This document shows positions 23,617 through 32,632 of a stretch of DNA of 33,373 nucleotides, one piece after another. Source of the DNA: Oscillospiraceae bacterium. Lineage in GTDB: Bacteria > Bacillota > Clostridia > UBA1381 > UMGS1253. The notes beneath the pieces were generated by a model. It made no database searches and was not told the origin of the DNA. It saw only the letters and a list, made by a program, of their open reading frames with translations. The stretch lies in NCBI GenBank assembly GCA_015068725.1, contig SVKA01000021.1, forward strand, positions 1 to 33,373. The letters run 5' to 3'. Within the stretch, counting starts at the first letter, position 1, and each line of letters opens with the position of its first letter. Both the position numbers and the translations under genes were made by a program.

Positions 23617-25008
23617 ATGGAAAACATAAAAACTGAAAGAAAAAATTTCTGGAAATTATTGCTGACTCTCGCTTTGCCGATTGCGCTTCAGCATCTTCTT
23701 ATCAACTCGCTTACATTTGTGGACACGCTGTTTATGAGTCAGCTTGGTGATGTGGCTTTGTCTGCCTCGGGAATGGCGTTTCAATGGAACTGGCTTTTGA
23801 GCATGATAACATTCGGACTTTGTTCGGGGTCTGCGTTGTTTATTGCGCAGTATTGGGGCGCCGGACAAAAAGATAATATACGAAAAACCTGCAAAATCGC
23901 CACAGTTACAGCGCTTGGTGCGGCAGTGCTTTTTATGTTTGGTGCGCTTTGCTTCCCGTCTCAGATTATGAAAATTTTCAACCGCAATCCCGACGTGGTA
24001 AAAACCGGTGTGGATTATCTTAGAATTCTTGCGTTTTCATATCCTGCAACAGCGCTGACATCGGTACTGAGTACGGTTTTGCGCTCAACCGAAAGAGTAA
24101 AGCTTCCAATGTTTGTGTCGGGCATATCCACTTTTGCAAACATTATCCTTGATTACGCAATGATTTTTGGAAAGCTGGGATTTCCCAAAATGGGCGTTGA
24201 AGGTGCGGCGCTTGCAACTACTATTTCTGCGTGGATTGGTCTTGTGTTGCTTGTGGGCATATCTGTCTATCAGAAAAACATATTGATAATGCCCATAAAA
24301 GAGTATCTTAGATTTAGCTTTGATGATTACAAAGCTTTTATGGTAAAGGCTTCGCCCGTTATTATAAACGAGCTTTTGTGGGGGCTTGGAACTGTATGCA
24401 ATAATGTGATTTATTCCAATACGGGCTATGAAAATTTTGCCGCCTGCACAATTTTGAGAACTGTTGAGAGTTTGTGCCTGATATTGTTTATAGGTCTAAA
24501 CGACGGCGGCGCAGTAATTGTGGGCAAAACAATAGGCGAGGGAAATTATGACAAGGCATATCGCAGTGCAAAGCGCCTTGTGTATTCAACACCGATAATC
24601 AGCGCCGTATTGGCAGTTTTTGTTATTATTTTCCGTGAAAAAGTTGTGTATCTGTTTAATATGAGCGGCAATATTACGCAAAAAACAGTCAATGTTGCGA
24701 TGGCTATAATTGTCATATATGCTGTCGAGCTATGCTTCAGAAACATTCCGTATACTATGATATGTGCAATTTTCCGTTCGGGCGGAGATTCTTTTACGGG
24801 TGCAAAGTTTGATATAATATGCTTGTGGTTTCTTGCCATACCTATAACTTTGTTTACAGCGTTTGGGTTAAAGCTTGCTTTCCCGATGGTGATGCTTGTT
24901 GAATATCTTGTAGAAGATATACCAAAGTGTATTATGTGCCTAAAACATTTTAAAAGCCGCAAATGGATTAAACCGGTTGCAGAGTTTGACGATGCTGCTT
25001 TAAAATAA
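23617..25008 (+). CDS. MATE family efflux transporter
   Basis: 463 residues with twelve hydrophobic segments in two similar halves, as in MATE (NorM/DinF-type) antiporters. Marks include LPIALQHLLINSLTFVDTLFMSQLG in the first helices (given in part: LPIALQHLLINSLTFVDTLF), AQYWGAGQKDNIRK, LRSTERVKLPM and GVEGAALATTISAW. These transporters export organic cations and metabolites against Na+ or H+. It is the only transporter of the accessory block and may export a product or intermediate; as MATE proteins are abundant in Clostridia it might be incidental. Start follows a modest AAAGGA. Confidence 0.9.
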   Translation: MENIKTERKNFWKLLLTLALPIALQHLLINSLTFVDTLFMSQLGDVALSASGMAFQWNWLLSMITFGLCSGSALFIAQYWGAGQKDNIRKTCKIATVTALGAAVLFMFGALCFPSQIMKIFNRNPDVVKTGVDYLRILAFSYPATALTSVLSTVLRSTERVKLPMFVSGISTFANIILDYAMIFGKLGFPKMGVEGAALATTISAWIGLVLLVGISVYQKNILIMPIKEYLRFSFDDYKAFMVKASPVIINELLWGLGTVCNNVIYSNTGYENFAACTILRTVESLCLILFIGLNDGGAVIVGKTIGEGNYDKAYRSAKRLVYSTPIISAVLAVFVIIFREKVVYLFNMSGNITQKTVNVAMAIIVIYAVELCFRNIPYTMICAIFRSGGDSFTGAKFDIICLWFLAIPITLFTAFGLKLAFPMVMLVEYLVEDIPKCIMCLKHFKSRKWIKPVAEFDDAALK

Positions 25009-25045
25009 GGGCAAATCTTAAAAATGTTAGGGAGTTGTGGTAAAA

Positions 25046-25864
25046 ATGAAATTAACTTATCTTGGAACTGCTGCGGCAGAAGGGTTCCCGGCACTGTTTT
25101 GCAATTGTGAATATTGCCGCGAGGCAAGACGTTTGGGTGGCAAAAATATTCGTACGCGTTCTCAGGCGATTATTAATGATGATTTGCTGATTGACCTGCC
25201 GCCTGATACATATGCACATTTTTTAAACAACAAAATTGAAGCAGATAAGATAAAATATCTTGTTGTAACACACTCTCACAATGACCATTTTTATGAAAAA
25301 GAGCTTAGAACACGTCATAGTCCGTATGCACATAATATGCGTGTGCCAAGACTTGAAATGTATGCAGGCGAAGGGGTAAAAAACATTATAGATAAAATAA
25401 ATACAGAAAAATATACAGTAGATTTTAAATGGATACAACCTTTTGATATAATAACGGTAGGGGATTATACAATAACGGCATTGCCCGCAAAACATTCTGC
25501 CGAAAAATCTTTGTTTTATATTATTAGTCAGGGTAATAAAAACATTTTGTATGCACACGATACGGGATATTTTTATGAAGAGGTTTTGGATTATATCAAA
25601 GATAAAGGGTATGTTTTTGATTTGATAAGCCTTGATTGTACAAATATTGATATTCCCGTTTCAGACGATGGCGGACATATGGGAATTGACAATATAAACA
25701 GAGTAGTCGAAAGACTTAAACAAAATGGGAATATAAACGATGCTACAAAAATAATAGTTAACCATTTTTCTCACAATGCGGCACCCATACATCATAAGCT
25801 CGAAGAAAGAGTAAAAGAGTATGGATATATGGTTTCGTATGACTCAATGAGTGTAGAAATTTAA
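25046..25864 (+). CDS. PhnP-like metallo-beta-lactamase-fold hydrolase
   Basis: 272 residues. The MBL metal motif THSHNDHF gives H76, H78, D80 and H81. Near the start, FCNCEYC places C19, C21 and C24 in the CxCxxC spacing of the structural zinc site of PhnP, the phosphoribosyl cyclic phosphodiesterase; a C-terminal NHFSHN could give its fourth ligand. Further metal ligands are likely in PAKHSAEK and AHDTGY. PhnP enzymes hydrolyse cyclic phosphodiesters; here no phosphonate genes are near, so a different phosphodiester or lactone-type substrate is likely. ATG at 25046 is chosen over a GTG at 25037, which is 2 bases from GGAG. Co-transcribed with its neighbours (37 and 30-base gaps). Confidence 0.8.
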   Translation: MKLTYLGTAAAEGFPALFCNCEYCREARRLGGKNIRTRSQAIINDDLLIDLPPDTYAHFLNNKIEADKIKYLVVTHSHNDHFYEKELRTRHSPYAHNMRVPRLEMYAGEGVKNIIDKINTEKYTVDFKWIQPFDIITVGDYTITALPAKHSAEKSLFYIISQGNKNILYAHDTGYFYEEVLDYIKDKGYVFDLISLDCTNIDIPVSDDGGHMGIDNINRVVERLKQNGNINDATKIIVNHFSHNAAPIHHKLEERVKEYGYMVSYDSMSVEI

Positions 25865-25894
25865 TTTATATTATATAACAGAAGGGTGATAATC

Positions 25895-26965
25895 ATGGCT
25901 AATACATTTTATGTAAAAGATTTTATAATGGAAGGAAAAACAGACTCGGATGCTATTGATCTTTGTATCAGAGAGGCGCAAAGATGCAGCGGCGAAAAGA
26001 CAATAATATTTGATTCTAAGGATTATTACATAGACAGAGCGATTGTTTGTCCCGATAACACAGAATTTATCATAGACGGATGCAGTATCAAGCAAAACGA
26101 TGAGGTGTTTGATAATGTGTTTCGCGGAGCAAACCTGATTATAAGCGAAGGCGATCCGTACGGCGCACCGCTTGATGTAAAACCGCAGAAAAACATAAAA
26201 ATTATCGGTAAAAATGGTGCAAAAATTATCGGTACATCCAAGCCAAAAATCGGATATCATCCGTTTTTTAAAGAAGAACAGCAGATGAACGGCGATTTCT
26301 GGGGATGGCGCACACATATGTTCTCATTTTCACTTGGTGAAAATATTGAAATTGGCGGTTTGACGCTTTTGCAGACAATGTGTTGGGCAATTTCGTTTGA
26401 CTGTTGTCATGATTTATATATACACGATTTGGAAATCCACTCGGATGTTAAAAACGGTGATGGTGTAGATTTTCGCTCGGGCTGTTATAATTGCCGTGTG
26501 GAAAATATATCGGGATACACATCCGATGATACAGTTGCATGTACTGCACTTGCATCAGGTGCGCGTAGCGTGAATGTTATGAGCAAATATCTGTATCCGT
26601 CCGAGCCGTATAATTGCCTTGGCAGAGAATTTAACAAAGATATTCATGATGTTGTTATAAAAAATATTACAACGGGCGGACTCCATCACGGAGTAATTTG
26701 TCTTGCAGCGCGCTCAAATCAGGTGTATAATATAAAGATAGATGGTGTTTATGAAAGCGAAGAAGGAAACCGCGCGCAAACTGTAAAAATATACACAGGC
26801 TATGGCGACGGATACAATGCGGGCGACCTTCATGACATAGAGGTGTCAAATGTAGTGGCACAAACTGCAAAATATGCAGTAAAGGTTGATGCCGAGGTCA
26901 AAAATGTTACACTTGAAAATATAGTTCAGAATAATCCTGATGGTGAATTGACATTTGGCATTTGA
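25895..26965 (+). CDS. GH28-like right-handed beta-helix enzyme, apparently cytoplasmic
   Basis: 356 residues. Repeated short beta-strands such as KNIKIIGKNGAKIIG indicate a right-handed beta-helix; at the DNA level a 14-base unit recurs with a 24-base period (26197-26210 and 26221-26234), one helix rung apart. The polygalacturonase (GH28) catalytic pattern is traceable: NGDGVD with D189, SDDT with D211 and D212, GGLHHG with H265, and a TVKIY strand with K298 where GH28 has R-x-K. No signal peptide is present, unlike most pectinases, implying an intracellular oligosaccharide substrate such as an oligogalacturonide or other glycan. GAAGGG lies 8 bases before the ATG at 25895; a GTG at 25886 overlaps it. 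It may be hydrolase, lyase or epimerase. Confidence 0.75.
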   Translation: MANTFYVKDFIMEGKTDSDAIDLCIREAQRCSGEKTIIFDSKDYYIDRAIVCPDNTEFIIDGCSIKQNDEVFDNVFRGANLIISEGDPYGAPLDVKPQKNIKIIGKNGAKIIGTSKPKIGYHPFFKEEQQMNGDFWGWRTHMFSFSLGENIEIGGLTLLQTMCWAISFDCCHDLYIHDLEIHSDVKNGDGVDFRSGCYNCRVENISGYTSDDTVACTALASGARSVNVMSKYLYPSEPYNCLGREFNKDIHDVVIKNITTGGLHHGVICLAARSNQVYNIKIDGVYESEEGNRAQTVKIYTGYGDGYNAGDLHDIEVSNVVAQTAKYAVKVDAEVKNVTLENIVQNNPDGELTFGI

Positions 26966-26994
26966 GGTATAAATCAAAGAGAGGAAAACAAAAA

Positions 26995-28047
26995 ATGTTT
27001 GAGCTTTGGAGAATTGATGAAAGATTTTTTGTTAACGAAAAAGTAGAAAAAGAAGGCATAAAGCTTTACAATGTGGACGAGGCTCCGTTTTCGCTGCATG
27101 GAATATTTAGAGAAAACGGAAAATACCGTCGCATGAACGAAGCGGTCGCAAAAACAGTAAGCGACGGCGTATACGCGCTTCATGCAAATACTGCAGGTGG
27201 CAGAGTAAGATTTATAACAGACAGCCCTTATGTAGCAATCAAGAGCAAAATGGACAGTATGGGTATGGGTACAAATGGCACTATAATAAATTCGTGCGGC
27301 TTTGATTTGTATGCTGATGGTCACTATATTAGTACATATTCACCGACTCTTAATATCAAGGATGGTTTTGAAAGCCTAATTGAGTTTGATGATGCAAAAG
27401 AAAGAAATATTACAATAAATTTTCCTGCCTTTTCAAATGTTTCCGAGCTTTTTGTTGGTCTTGATGAAAATGCATATGTAAAAGAGGCTAAGCCATATAA
27501 AAACTCAAAGCCTGTTGTGTATTACGGCTCATCAATTACTCAGGGGGGATGTGCCTCAAGACCAGGAATGAGTTATCAGGCAATTTTGTCAAGAAGATTT
27601 AATTATGATTATATAAACCTTGGTTTTTCGGGGAATGCAAAAGCAGAAGATGAAATAATTGACTATATAAAAGAGCTTGATATGTCGATTTTTGTGCTTG
27701 ATTATGACCATAACGCACCAACCAAAGAGCACCTTTTAAAAACGCATGAAAAAATGTTTAAAGCGGTAAGAGAAAAGCATCCGGATATACCGGTTATAAT
27801 AATGTCGCGTCCTAAGCACTTTTTGACAGATGATGAAAAGCAAAGACGAGATATTATTGAAACTACATATAAAAATGCGGTTTTGGCAGGAGATGAAAAT
27901 GTGTATTTTATTGATGGGCCGGCACTTACCGAGCTTTGTAAAGATGAGGGTCTGGTGGACGGTTGCCATCCGACAGATTTTGGATTTGCTTCTATGGCAG
28001 ACGCTATAGAAAAGCTTATGCTTGAAAATGATATAAAGGCTATTTAG
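26995..28047 (+). CDS. GxDLY-SGNH hydrolase (probable carbohydrate esterase)
   Basis: 350 residues in two domains. The N-terminal beta-sandwich contains GFDLY (102-106), the name-giving motif of the GxDLY domain found before SGNH esterases. The C-terminal SGNH fold has nucleophile S180 in YYGSSITQG, block II G213 in NLGFSGNA, block III N240 in DYDHNAP and the D322/H325 pair in DGCHPTDFG, so the catalytic residues are complete. CASRPG after the nucleophile is typical of this branch. Likely removes acetyl or other ester groups from a sugar. No signal peptide, so cytoplasmic like the beta-helix 29 bases upstream. GAGAGG precedes the ATG; an earlier TTG overlapping the previous stop was rejected. 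smc starts 36 bases after. Confidence 0.85.
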   Translation: MFELWRIDERFFVNEKVEKEGIKLYNVDEAPFSLHGIFRENGKYRRMNEAVAKTVSDGVYALHANTAGGRVRFITDSPYVAIKSKMDSMGMGTNGTIINSCGFDLYADGHYISTYSPTLNIKDGFESLIEFDDAKERNITINFPAFSNVSELFVGLDENAYVKEAKPYKNSKPVVYYGSSITQGGCASRPGMSYQAILSRRFNYDYINLGFSGNAKAEDEIIDYIKELDMSIFVLDYDHNAPTKEHLLKTHEKMFKAVREKHPDIPVIIMSRPKHFLTDDEKQRRDIIETTYKNAVLAGDENVYFIDGPALTELCKDEGLVDGCHPTDFGFASMADAIEKLMLENDIKAI

Positions 28048-28083
28048 TTTTGTGTATACTTTTGGTAAAAAGGGGAGATAAGC

Positions 28084-31000
28084 TTGTATTTAAAGGGGAT
28101 AGAGCTTACCGGATTTAAGTCATTTGCAGACAAAACGCAGCTTTCGTTTGAAAGAGGCGTTACGTCGGTAGTCGGACCGAACGGTAGTGGAAAAAGCAAT
28201 ATTTCGGATGCCATACGCTGGGTTATGGGCGAAATGAGCGCAAAAAGCCTTCGTGGTTCTAATATGCAGGACGTAATTTTTGCGGGTACACAGGCTCGTA
28301 AGCCGCTTGGCTTTGCACAGGTTAGCATTACGCTTGACAATTCGGATAAAGCACTTGACATAGAATATGGCGAGGTAACGGTTACAAGACGTGTTTACCG
28401 TTCGGGTGAAAGTGAATATTATATAAATGGTGCAGCTTGTCGCCTTCGTGATATACATGAGCTTTTTATGGATACGGGACTTGGACGCGACGGTTATTCA
28501 ATCATTGGTCAGGGCAAGGTCAACGAAATCATATCGGGCAAAGCTGATGACAGGCGCTACATATTTGATGAGGCGGCAGGTATATCAAAATATCGGCACA
28601 GAAAGGACGAAGCCGAGCGCAAGCTTCTTCATGCCGAGGACAATCTTGTGCGTATTGGCGATATTGTAACAGAGCTTGAATCGCAGCTTGAACCACTTTC
28701 AAAGCAGTCGCAAAAGGCGAAAAAATACCTTGACCTGCGCGAAGAGATGAAAAAGCTTGAGCTTAATGTATTTATGCAGACTGTTGACAAGATAAAGGCA
28801 GAGGTTACACAGACGAACGAAAGCTTTAATATTGTTACAGACCAGCTTTTAAAGCTGCAGGCTGAAAACGAAAAAGGGGACGCCGAGGTTGAAAGACTAA
28901 ATCAGCTTGCTGACAGCCTTGAGCGTGAGATAGAACAAAAAAGAGGAGAAAGTGCCGACACAGAGGTAGCTGTTAAAGGCTTTTTGGGTGATATTGACGT
29001 GCTTAAAACAAATATAGAGTCGAATGAAAGACTTAGTGAGCGCGTTGTAAATGAGATAGAGCTTCAAAATAAGAAGATAGAGGAGCTTTCTTTGGCGGCG
29101 CAGCTTTTGGAAAATGAAAAGCTCGCTAAAACTGAAACGCTATCATCGATTGACTCGCAGTCAAACGAGCTTACATCTCAAAATGAAGAGCTTTTAAGCA
29201 AGATAAATGAGCTTTCGCTAAGCATTAATAATATAAAAGCAGAGGTCATCGAGCGTCTGAATGAGGTGTCGGCGAAAAAGTCGCAGCTTAGCTCGCTTGA
29301 GGCGTTTAAAAAGAGCTTTATACAACGTATCGAGGTTATCGAGGCGGAAAAAGAGAGTATGGGAGCCGAGCTTGAAGAAACCTTGCAGTCGCTTGCTCAG
29401 AGCCAGAAGGCATTTGAAGAGTCAAACAAGCGCGCGTCGGAAGGAAAAGCTCAGCTTGAATCACTTGAAAAGCAGATATCGGAAATTGAAGCAAACCTTG
29501 CAAAGCTTAAAGGTGATATTGAAAATAAAAATGCAACACTTTCAAAGCACCAGTCCCAGCTTTATATGCTTCGTGAAATGGAGCGTGAGTATGAAGGCTT
29601 TGCAAAGAGTGTAAAAGGCGTTTTAAGTGCAAATGAGCAGGGAAAACTTAGCGGTGCGAAGATATACGGCGCGCTTTCATCTCTTATTGGCGTTGATAAA
29701 AAATATGTTACGGCGATTGAGGCACTTTTGGGCGGAGCACTCCAAAATGTTGTTGTACAAAGTGAAGAGGATGCTAAAAATGCGATTGAGTATTTAAAGC
29801 AAAATCATATGGGACGTGTTACGTTTTTGCCCGTATCATCGGTTAACGGTCGTGAGCTTGACAACAAAAAAGAGGTGTCTGCGCAAAAAGGATATATAGG
29901 TCTTGCAAGTGAGCTTGTAAGCTTTAACGAGCGATATGACAAAATTATAAAAAGTCTTTTGGGCAGATGCGTCGTCGTTGATACGATTGACAATGCAATC
30001 GCTATGAGCAAAAAGTTTTCGTATAAATTCCGTGTGGCTACGCTTGAAGGTGAGCTTTTCAATGCGGGAGGCTCTATAAGCGGTGGTTTTATGAATAAGT
30101 CTACAGGAATACTAAGCAGAGCGGCGCAGATTAAAGAGCTTGAAGCGCAGAGCGTGGCTGAAAAGAAAGAGCTTGAAATGTTAAACTCTCAGATGCAAAA
30201 GGCTCAGGAAGAGGCAAACGCTATATTTGCACAAAGAAAAGGTATGGATATAGTAGTGCGCGCAGCAGAGCAGGAGAGCGTGCGTCTTGGTGCACAGCTT
30301 GAACATATAAAGCAAAGCGCAGAGGCAAAAAAACATTCGGGCGAGTCGATAGAAAGCGAGCTTATACAGCTGGGTGAGCAGATTGCAGACACAAATGAGC
30401 AGCTTGCATCTGTCATAAATACTATTACTGCGCTCGAGCTTGAAATTGACAAAAGTAATGATGATGCAGCCAAAAAGGAAAGCGAGCTTTTGCAGCTGAA
30501 TGAAAAGAAAGATGCACTTGCAGAGAGCATAAACGAAAAAAATATCGAGCTTATAGCAGCGAAAAAGGATATTGCTGCGTATGACTACAGACTCAGCGAA
30601 AATGCTGCGCAAAAAGACGAAGCACTTTGCGAGATTGAAAATAAGAAAAAAGACATAGACGAGATTAAAAACAAAAACGAGCAAATACTTGTAAAGATAT
30701 CATATCTTGAAAAGCAGATTGACGAGCAAAGAGGAAAGGCTTCGACGGTTACAGAGCTTATAAATAAGCTTTCGGCTGAGCGTGAGCAGGTAAGAGGCCG
30801 CGTGCGTGAGTGCCTTGATGAAAGCAAGGAGTCGCGCGATAAAATTTATGCGCTCAAAGAGGAGCAAAACCGAATTGATAATAAGCGCGTAAAAATTGAG
30901 GCAGAGCTTGATTCTATAACCACGAAAATGTGGGAAGAATATGAGGTAACATACCTTGGCGCAAAGGAATATGAAGCGGATATCGGCTCACTGACTTCGG

Positions 31001-31656
31001 CAAAAGCGCGTGTAGGCGAGCTTAGAGCAAGCATACGTGCACTTGGAAATGTCAACGTAGATGCGATTGAAGAATATATAAGCGTGCGTGAAAGATACGA
31101 TTTTCTTTCAAATCAGCAAAAAGATTTAATGGAGGCAAAACAGAGCCTTGAAAAGCTGATTGAATCTATACAGGAAAAAATGAAAACGCAGTTTAAAGCG
31201 CAGTTTGAAATTATAAATCAAAAGTTTTCTGAAACGTTTTCAGAGCTGTTTGGTGGAGGAAGGGCAGAGCTCAGGCTCACTGACCCCACAGATATACTTG
31301 GAAGCGGAGTTGAAATTGATGCGCAGCCACCTGGAAAGAAGCTTCAGAATTTGTCGCTTTTATCAGGCGGAGAGATGGCTTTTTGTGCAATTGCACTTTT
31401 GTTTGCCATTTTAAAGGTGCGCCCGACGCCGTTTTGTGTGCTTGACGAAATCGAGGCTGCGCTTGATGAGTCAAACGTATACCGCTTTGCCGATTATGTG
31501 AAAAACTACAGCGATAAAACGCAGTTTATCTTAGTTACTCACAGACGCGGAACAATGGAGGCGGCAGACCTTCTTTACGGCGTTACGATGCAGGAAAAGG
31601 GTGTGTCAAAGCTTTTGACATTAAAGCTTGATGAGGCAGTAAAAATACAGGAGTAA
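28084..31656 (+). CDS. smc: Chromosome segregation protein SMC
   Basis: 1190 residues, full length. An ATPase head is split across both ends: Walker A GPNGSGKSN near 32-40 and, at the C-terminus, signature LLSGGEMAF with Walker B FCVLDEIEAALDE. Two long coiled coils (about 170-500 and 680-1010) flank the hinge (about 515-675, SGAKIYGALSSLIGVDKKYV and GGSISGGF). SMC condenses and organises the chromosome with ScpA and ScpB. The start is TTG at 28084, backed by AGGGGAG about 7 bases upstream and by the conserved N-terminus YLKGIELTGFKSFADKT; no ATG is available in a better position. No scp genes are here. Confidence 0.97.
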   Translation: MYLKGIELTGFKSFADKTQLSFERGVTSVVGPNGSGKSNISDAIRWVMGEMSAKSLRGSNMQDVIFAGTQARKPLGFAQVSITLDNSDKALDIEYGEVTVTRRVYRSGESEYYINGAACRLRDIHELFMDTGLGRDGYSIIGQGKVNEIISGKADDRRYIFDEAAGISKYRHRKDEAERKLLHAEDNLVRIGDIVTELESQLEPLSKQSQKAKKYLDLREEMKKLELNVFMQTVDKIKAEVTQTNESFNIVTDQLLKLQAENEKGDAEVERLNQLADSLEREIEQKRGESADTEVAVKGFLGDIDVLKTNIESNERLSERVVNEIELQNKKIEELSLAAQLLENEKLAKTETLSSIDSQSNELTSQNEELLSKINELSLSINNIKAEVIERLNEVSAKKSQLSSLEAFKKSFIQRIEVIEAEKESMGAELEETLQSLAQSQKAFEESNKRASEGKAQLESLEKQISEIEANLAKLKGDIENKNATLSKHQSQLYMLREMEREYEGFAKSVKGVLSANEQGKLSGAKIYGALSSLIGVDKKYVTAIEALLGGALQNVVVQSEEDAKNAIEYLKQNHMGRVTFLPVSSVNGRELDNKKEVSAQKGYIGLASELVSFNERYDKIIKSLLGRCVVVDTIDNAIAMSKKFSYKFRVATLEGELFNAGGSISGGFMNKSTGILSRAAQIKELEAQSVAEKKELEMLNSQMQKAQEEANAIFAQRKGMDIVVRAAEQESVRLGAQLEHIKQSAEAKKHSGESIESELIQLGEQIADTNEQLASVINTITALELEIDKSNDDAAKKESELLQLNEKKDALAESINEKNIELIAAKKDIAAYDYRLSENAAQKDEALCEIENKKKDIDEIKNKNEQILVKISYLEKQIDEQRGKASTVTELINKLSAEREQVRGRVRECLDESKESRDKIYALKEEQNRIDNKRVKIEAELDSITTKMWEEYEVTYLGAKEYEADIGSLTSAKARVGELRASIRALGNVNVDAIEEYISVRERYDFLSNQQKDLMEAKQSLEKLIESIQEKMKTQFKAQFEIINQKFSETFSELFGGGRAELRLTDPTDILGSGVEIDAQPPGKKLQNLSLLSGGEMAFCAIALLFAILKVRPTPFCVLDEIEAALDESNVYRFADYVKNYSDKTQFILVTHRRGTMEAADLLYGVTMQEKGVSKLLTLKLDEAVKIQE

Positions 31657-31690
31657 AATTATATAGGACGACTGAAAGGATAATACTGAT

Positions 31691-32596
31691 ATGGGTTTTT
31701 TTGATAAGTTAAAACAGGGACTTGAGAAAACGCGCACAGCATTTTCTGAAAGAGTAAACGATGTTTTTGGTGCTTTTGTCAAGGTTGATGAGGAGCTCTT
31801 TGAAGAGCTTGAAGAAGCGCTTATTATGGCGGATGTTGGTATGGAAACATCGATGTATATAATAGAAAAGCTACGTGAAACAGTAAAGCGTGAACGCATA
31901 ACCGAAGCAGAGCAGGTAAAAGAAAAGCTTTGCGGGATTATTGCAGATATTATGAGGCAAAATTTGCCCGATGAAGCCGAAGAAAAAACGCCCGAGGTAA
32001 TTTTGGTCATTGGTGTAAACGGCGTTGGCAAGACAACTACAATAGGCAAGCTTGCCTCGTTTTATAAATCCCAGGGCAAGAGCATTATGCTTGCCGCTGC
32101 CGATACTTTCCGTGCGGCTGCGATTGACCAGCTGAAAGTATGGGCCGAGAGGAGCAATTGTGAAATCATTGCGCGCGAGGAAGGCAGCGACCCAAGCTCT
32201 GTTGTGTTTGATGCGCTTGCGGCAGCAAAATCACGCGGGGTTGACGTTTTGATTTGTGATACTGCAGGCAGACTTCATAACAAAAAGAACCTTATGGATG
32301 AGCTTGGAAAAATAGGCAGAATCATCACGCGCGAGGCGCCAGATTTGTCAAAACACGTATTTTTGGTGCTTGATGCAACAACAGGACAAAACGCAATAAG
32401 TCAGGCAAAGCTCTTCGGCGAGGCGGCAGAAATTGATGGTATAGTTCTTACAAAGCTTGACGGAACGGCAAAAGGCGGTGTGGTTATAGGAATATGCCGC
32501 GAGCAGAGTATACCCGTACGCTTTGTTGGAGTAGGCGAGGGAATTGACGATATGCAGCCGTTTGATGCAGATGATTTTGCAAAGGCGCTGTTTTAA
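31691..32596 (+). CDS. ftsY: Signal recognition particle receptor FtsY
   Basis: 301 residues, a short FtsY lacking the long acidic A-domain, as usual in Firmicutes. N-domain helices fill 1-95; the GTPase G-domain has P-loop GVNGVGKTTT (108-117), DTFRAAAIDQL, DTAGRLHNKKNLM and TKLDGTAKGG. It docks SRP-ribosome complexes at the membrane for co-translational insertion. It lies 34 bases after smc, the ancient smc-ftsY pair. In Bacillus ylxM and ffh follow, here a UPF0182 gene does. Confidence 0.97.
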   Translation: MGFFDKLKQGLEKTRTAFSERVNDVFGAFVKVDEELFEELEEALIMADVGMETSMYIIEKLRETVKRERITEAEQVKEKLCGIIADIMRQNLPDEAEEKTPEVILVIGVNGVGKTTTIGKLASFYKSQGKSIMLAAADTFRAAAIDQLKVWAERSNCEIIAREEGSDPSSVVFDALAAAKSRGVDVLICDTAGRLHNKKNLMDELGKIGRIITREAPDLSKHVFLVLDATTGQNAISQAKLFGEAAEIDGIVLTKLDGTAKGGVVIGICREQSIPVRFVGVGEGIDDMQPFDADDFAKALF

Positions 32597-32632
32597 TTGA
32601 GAAAAGCAATTTGTGAAGGGTGGAGGTAATGT

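Noticed and set aside
26197-26234. Tandem repeat or CRISPR-like repeat
   Set aside because: Only two 14-base copies, 24 bases apart and in frame; they encode successive beta-helix rungs (KIIG).
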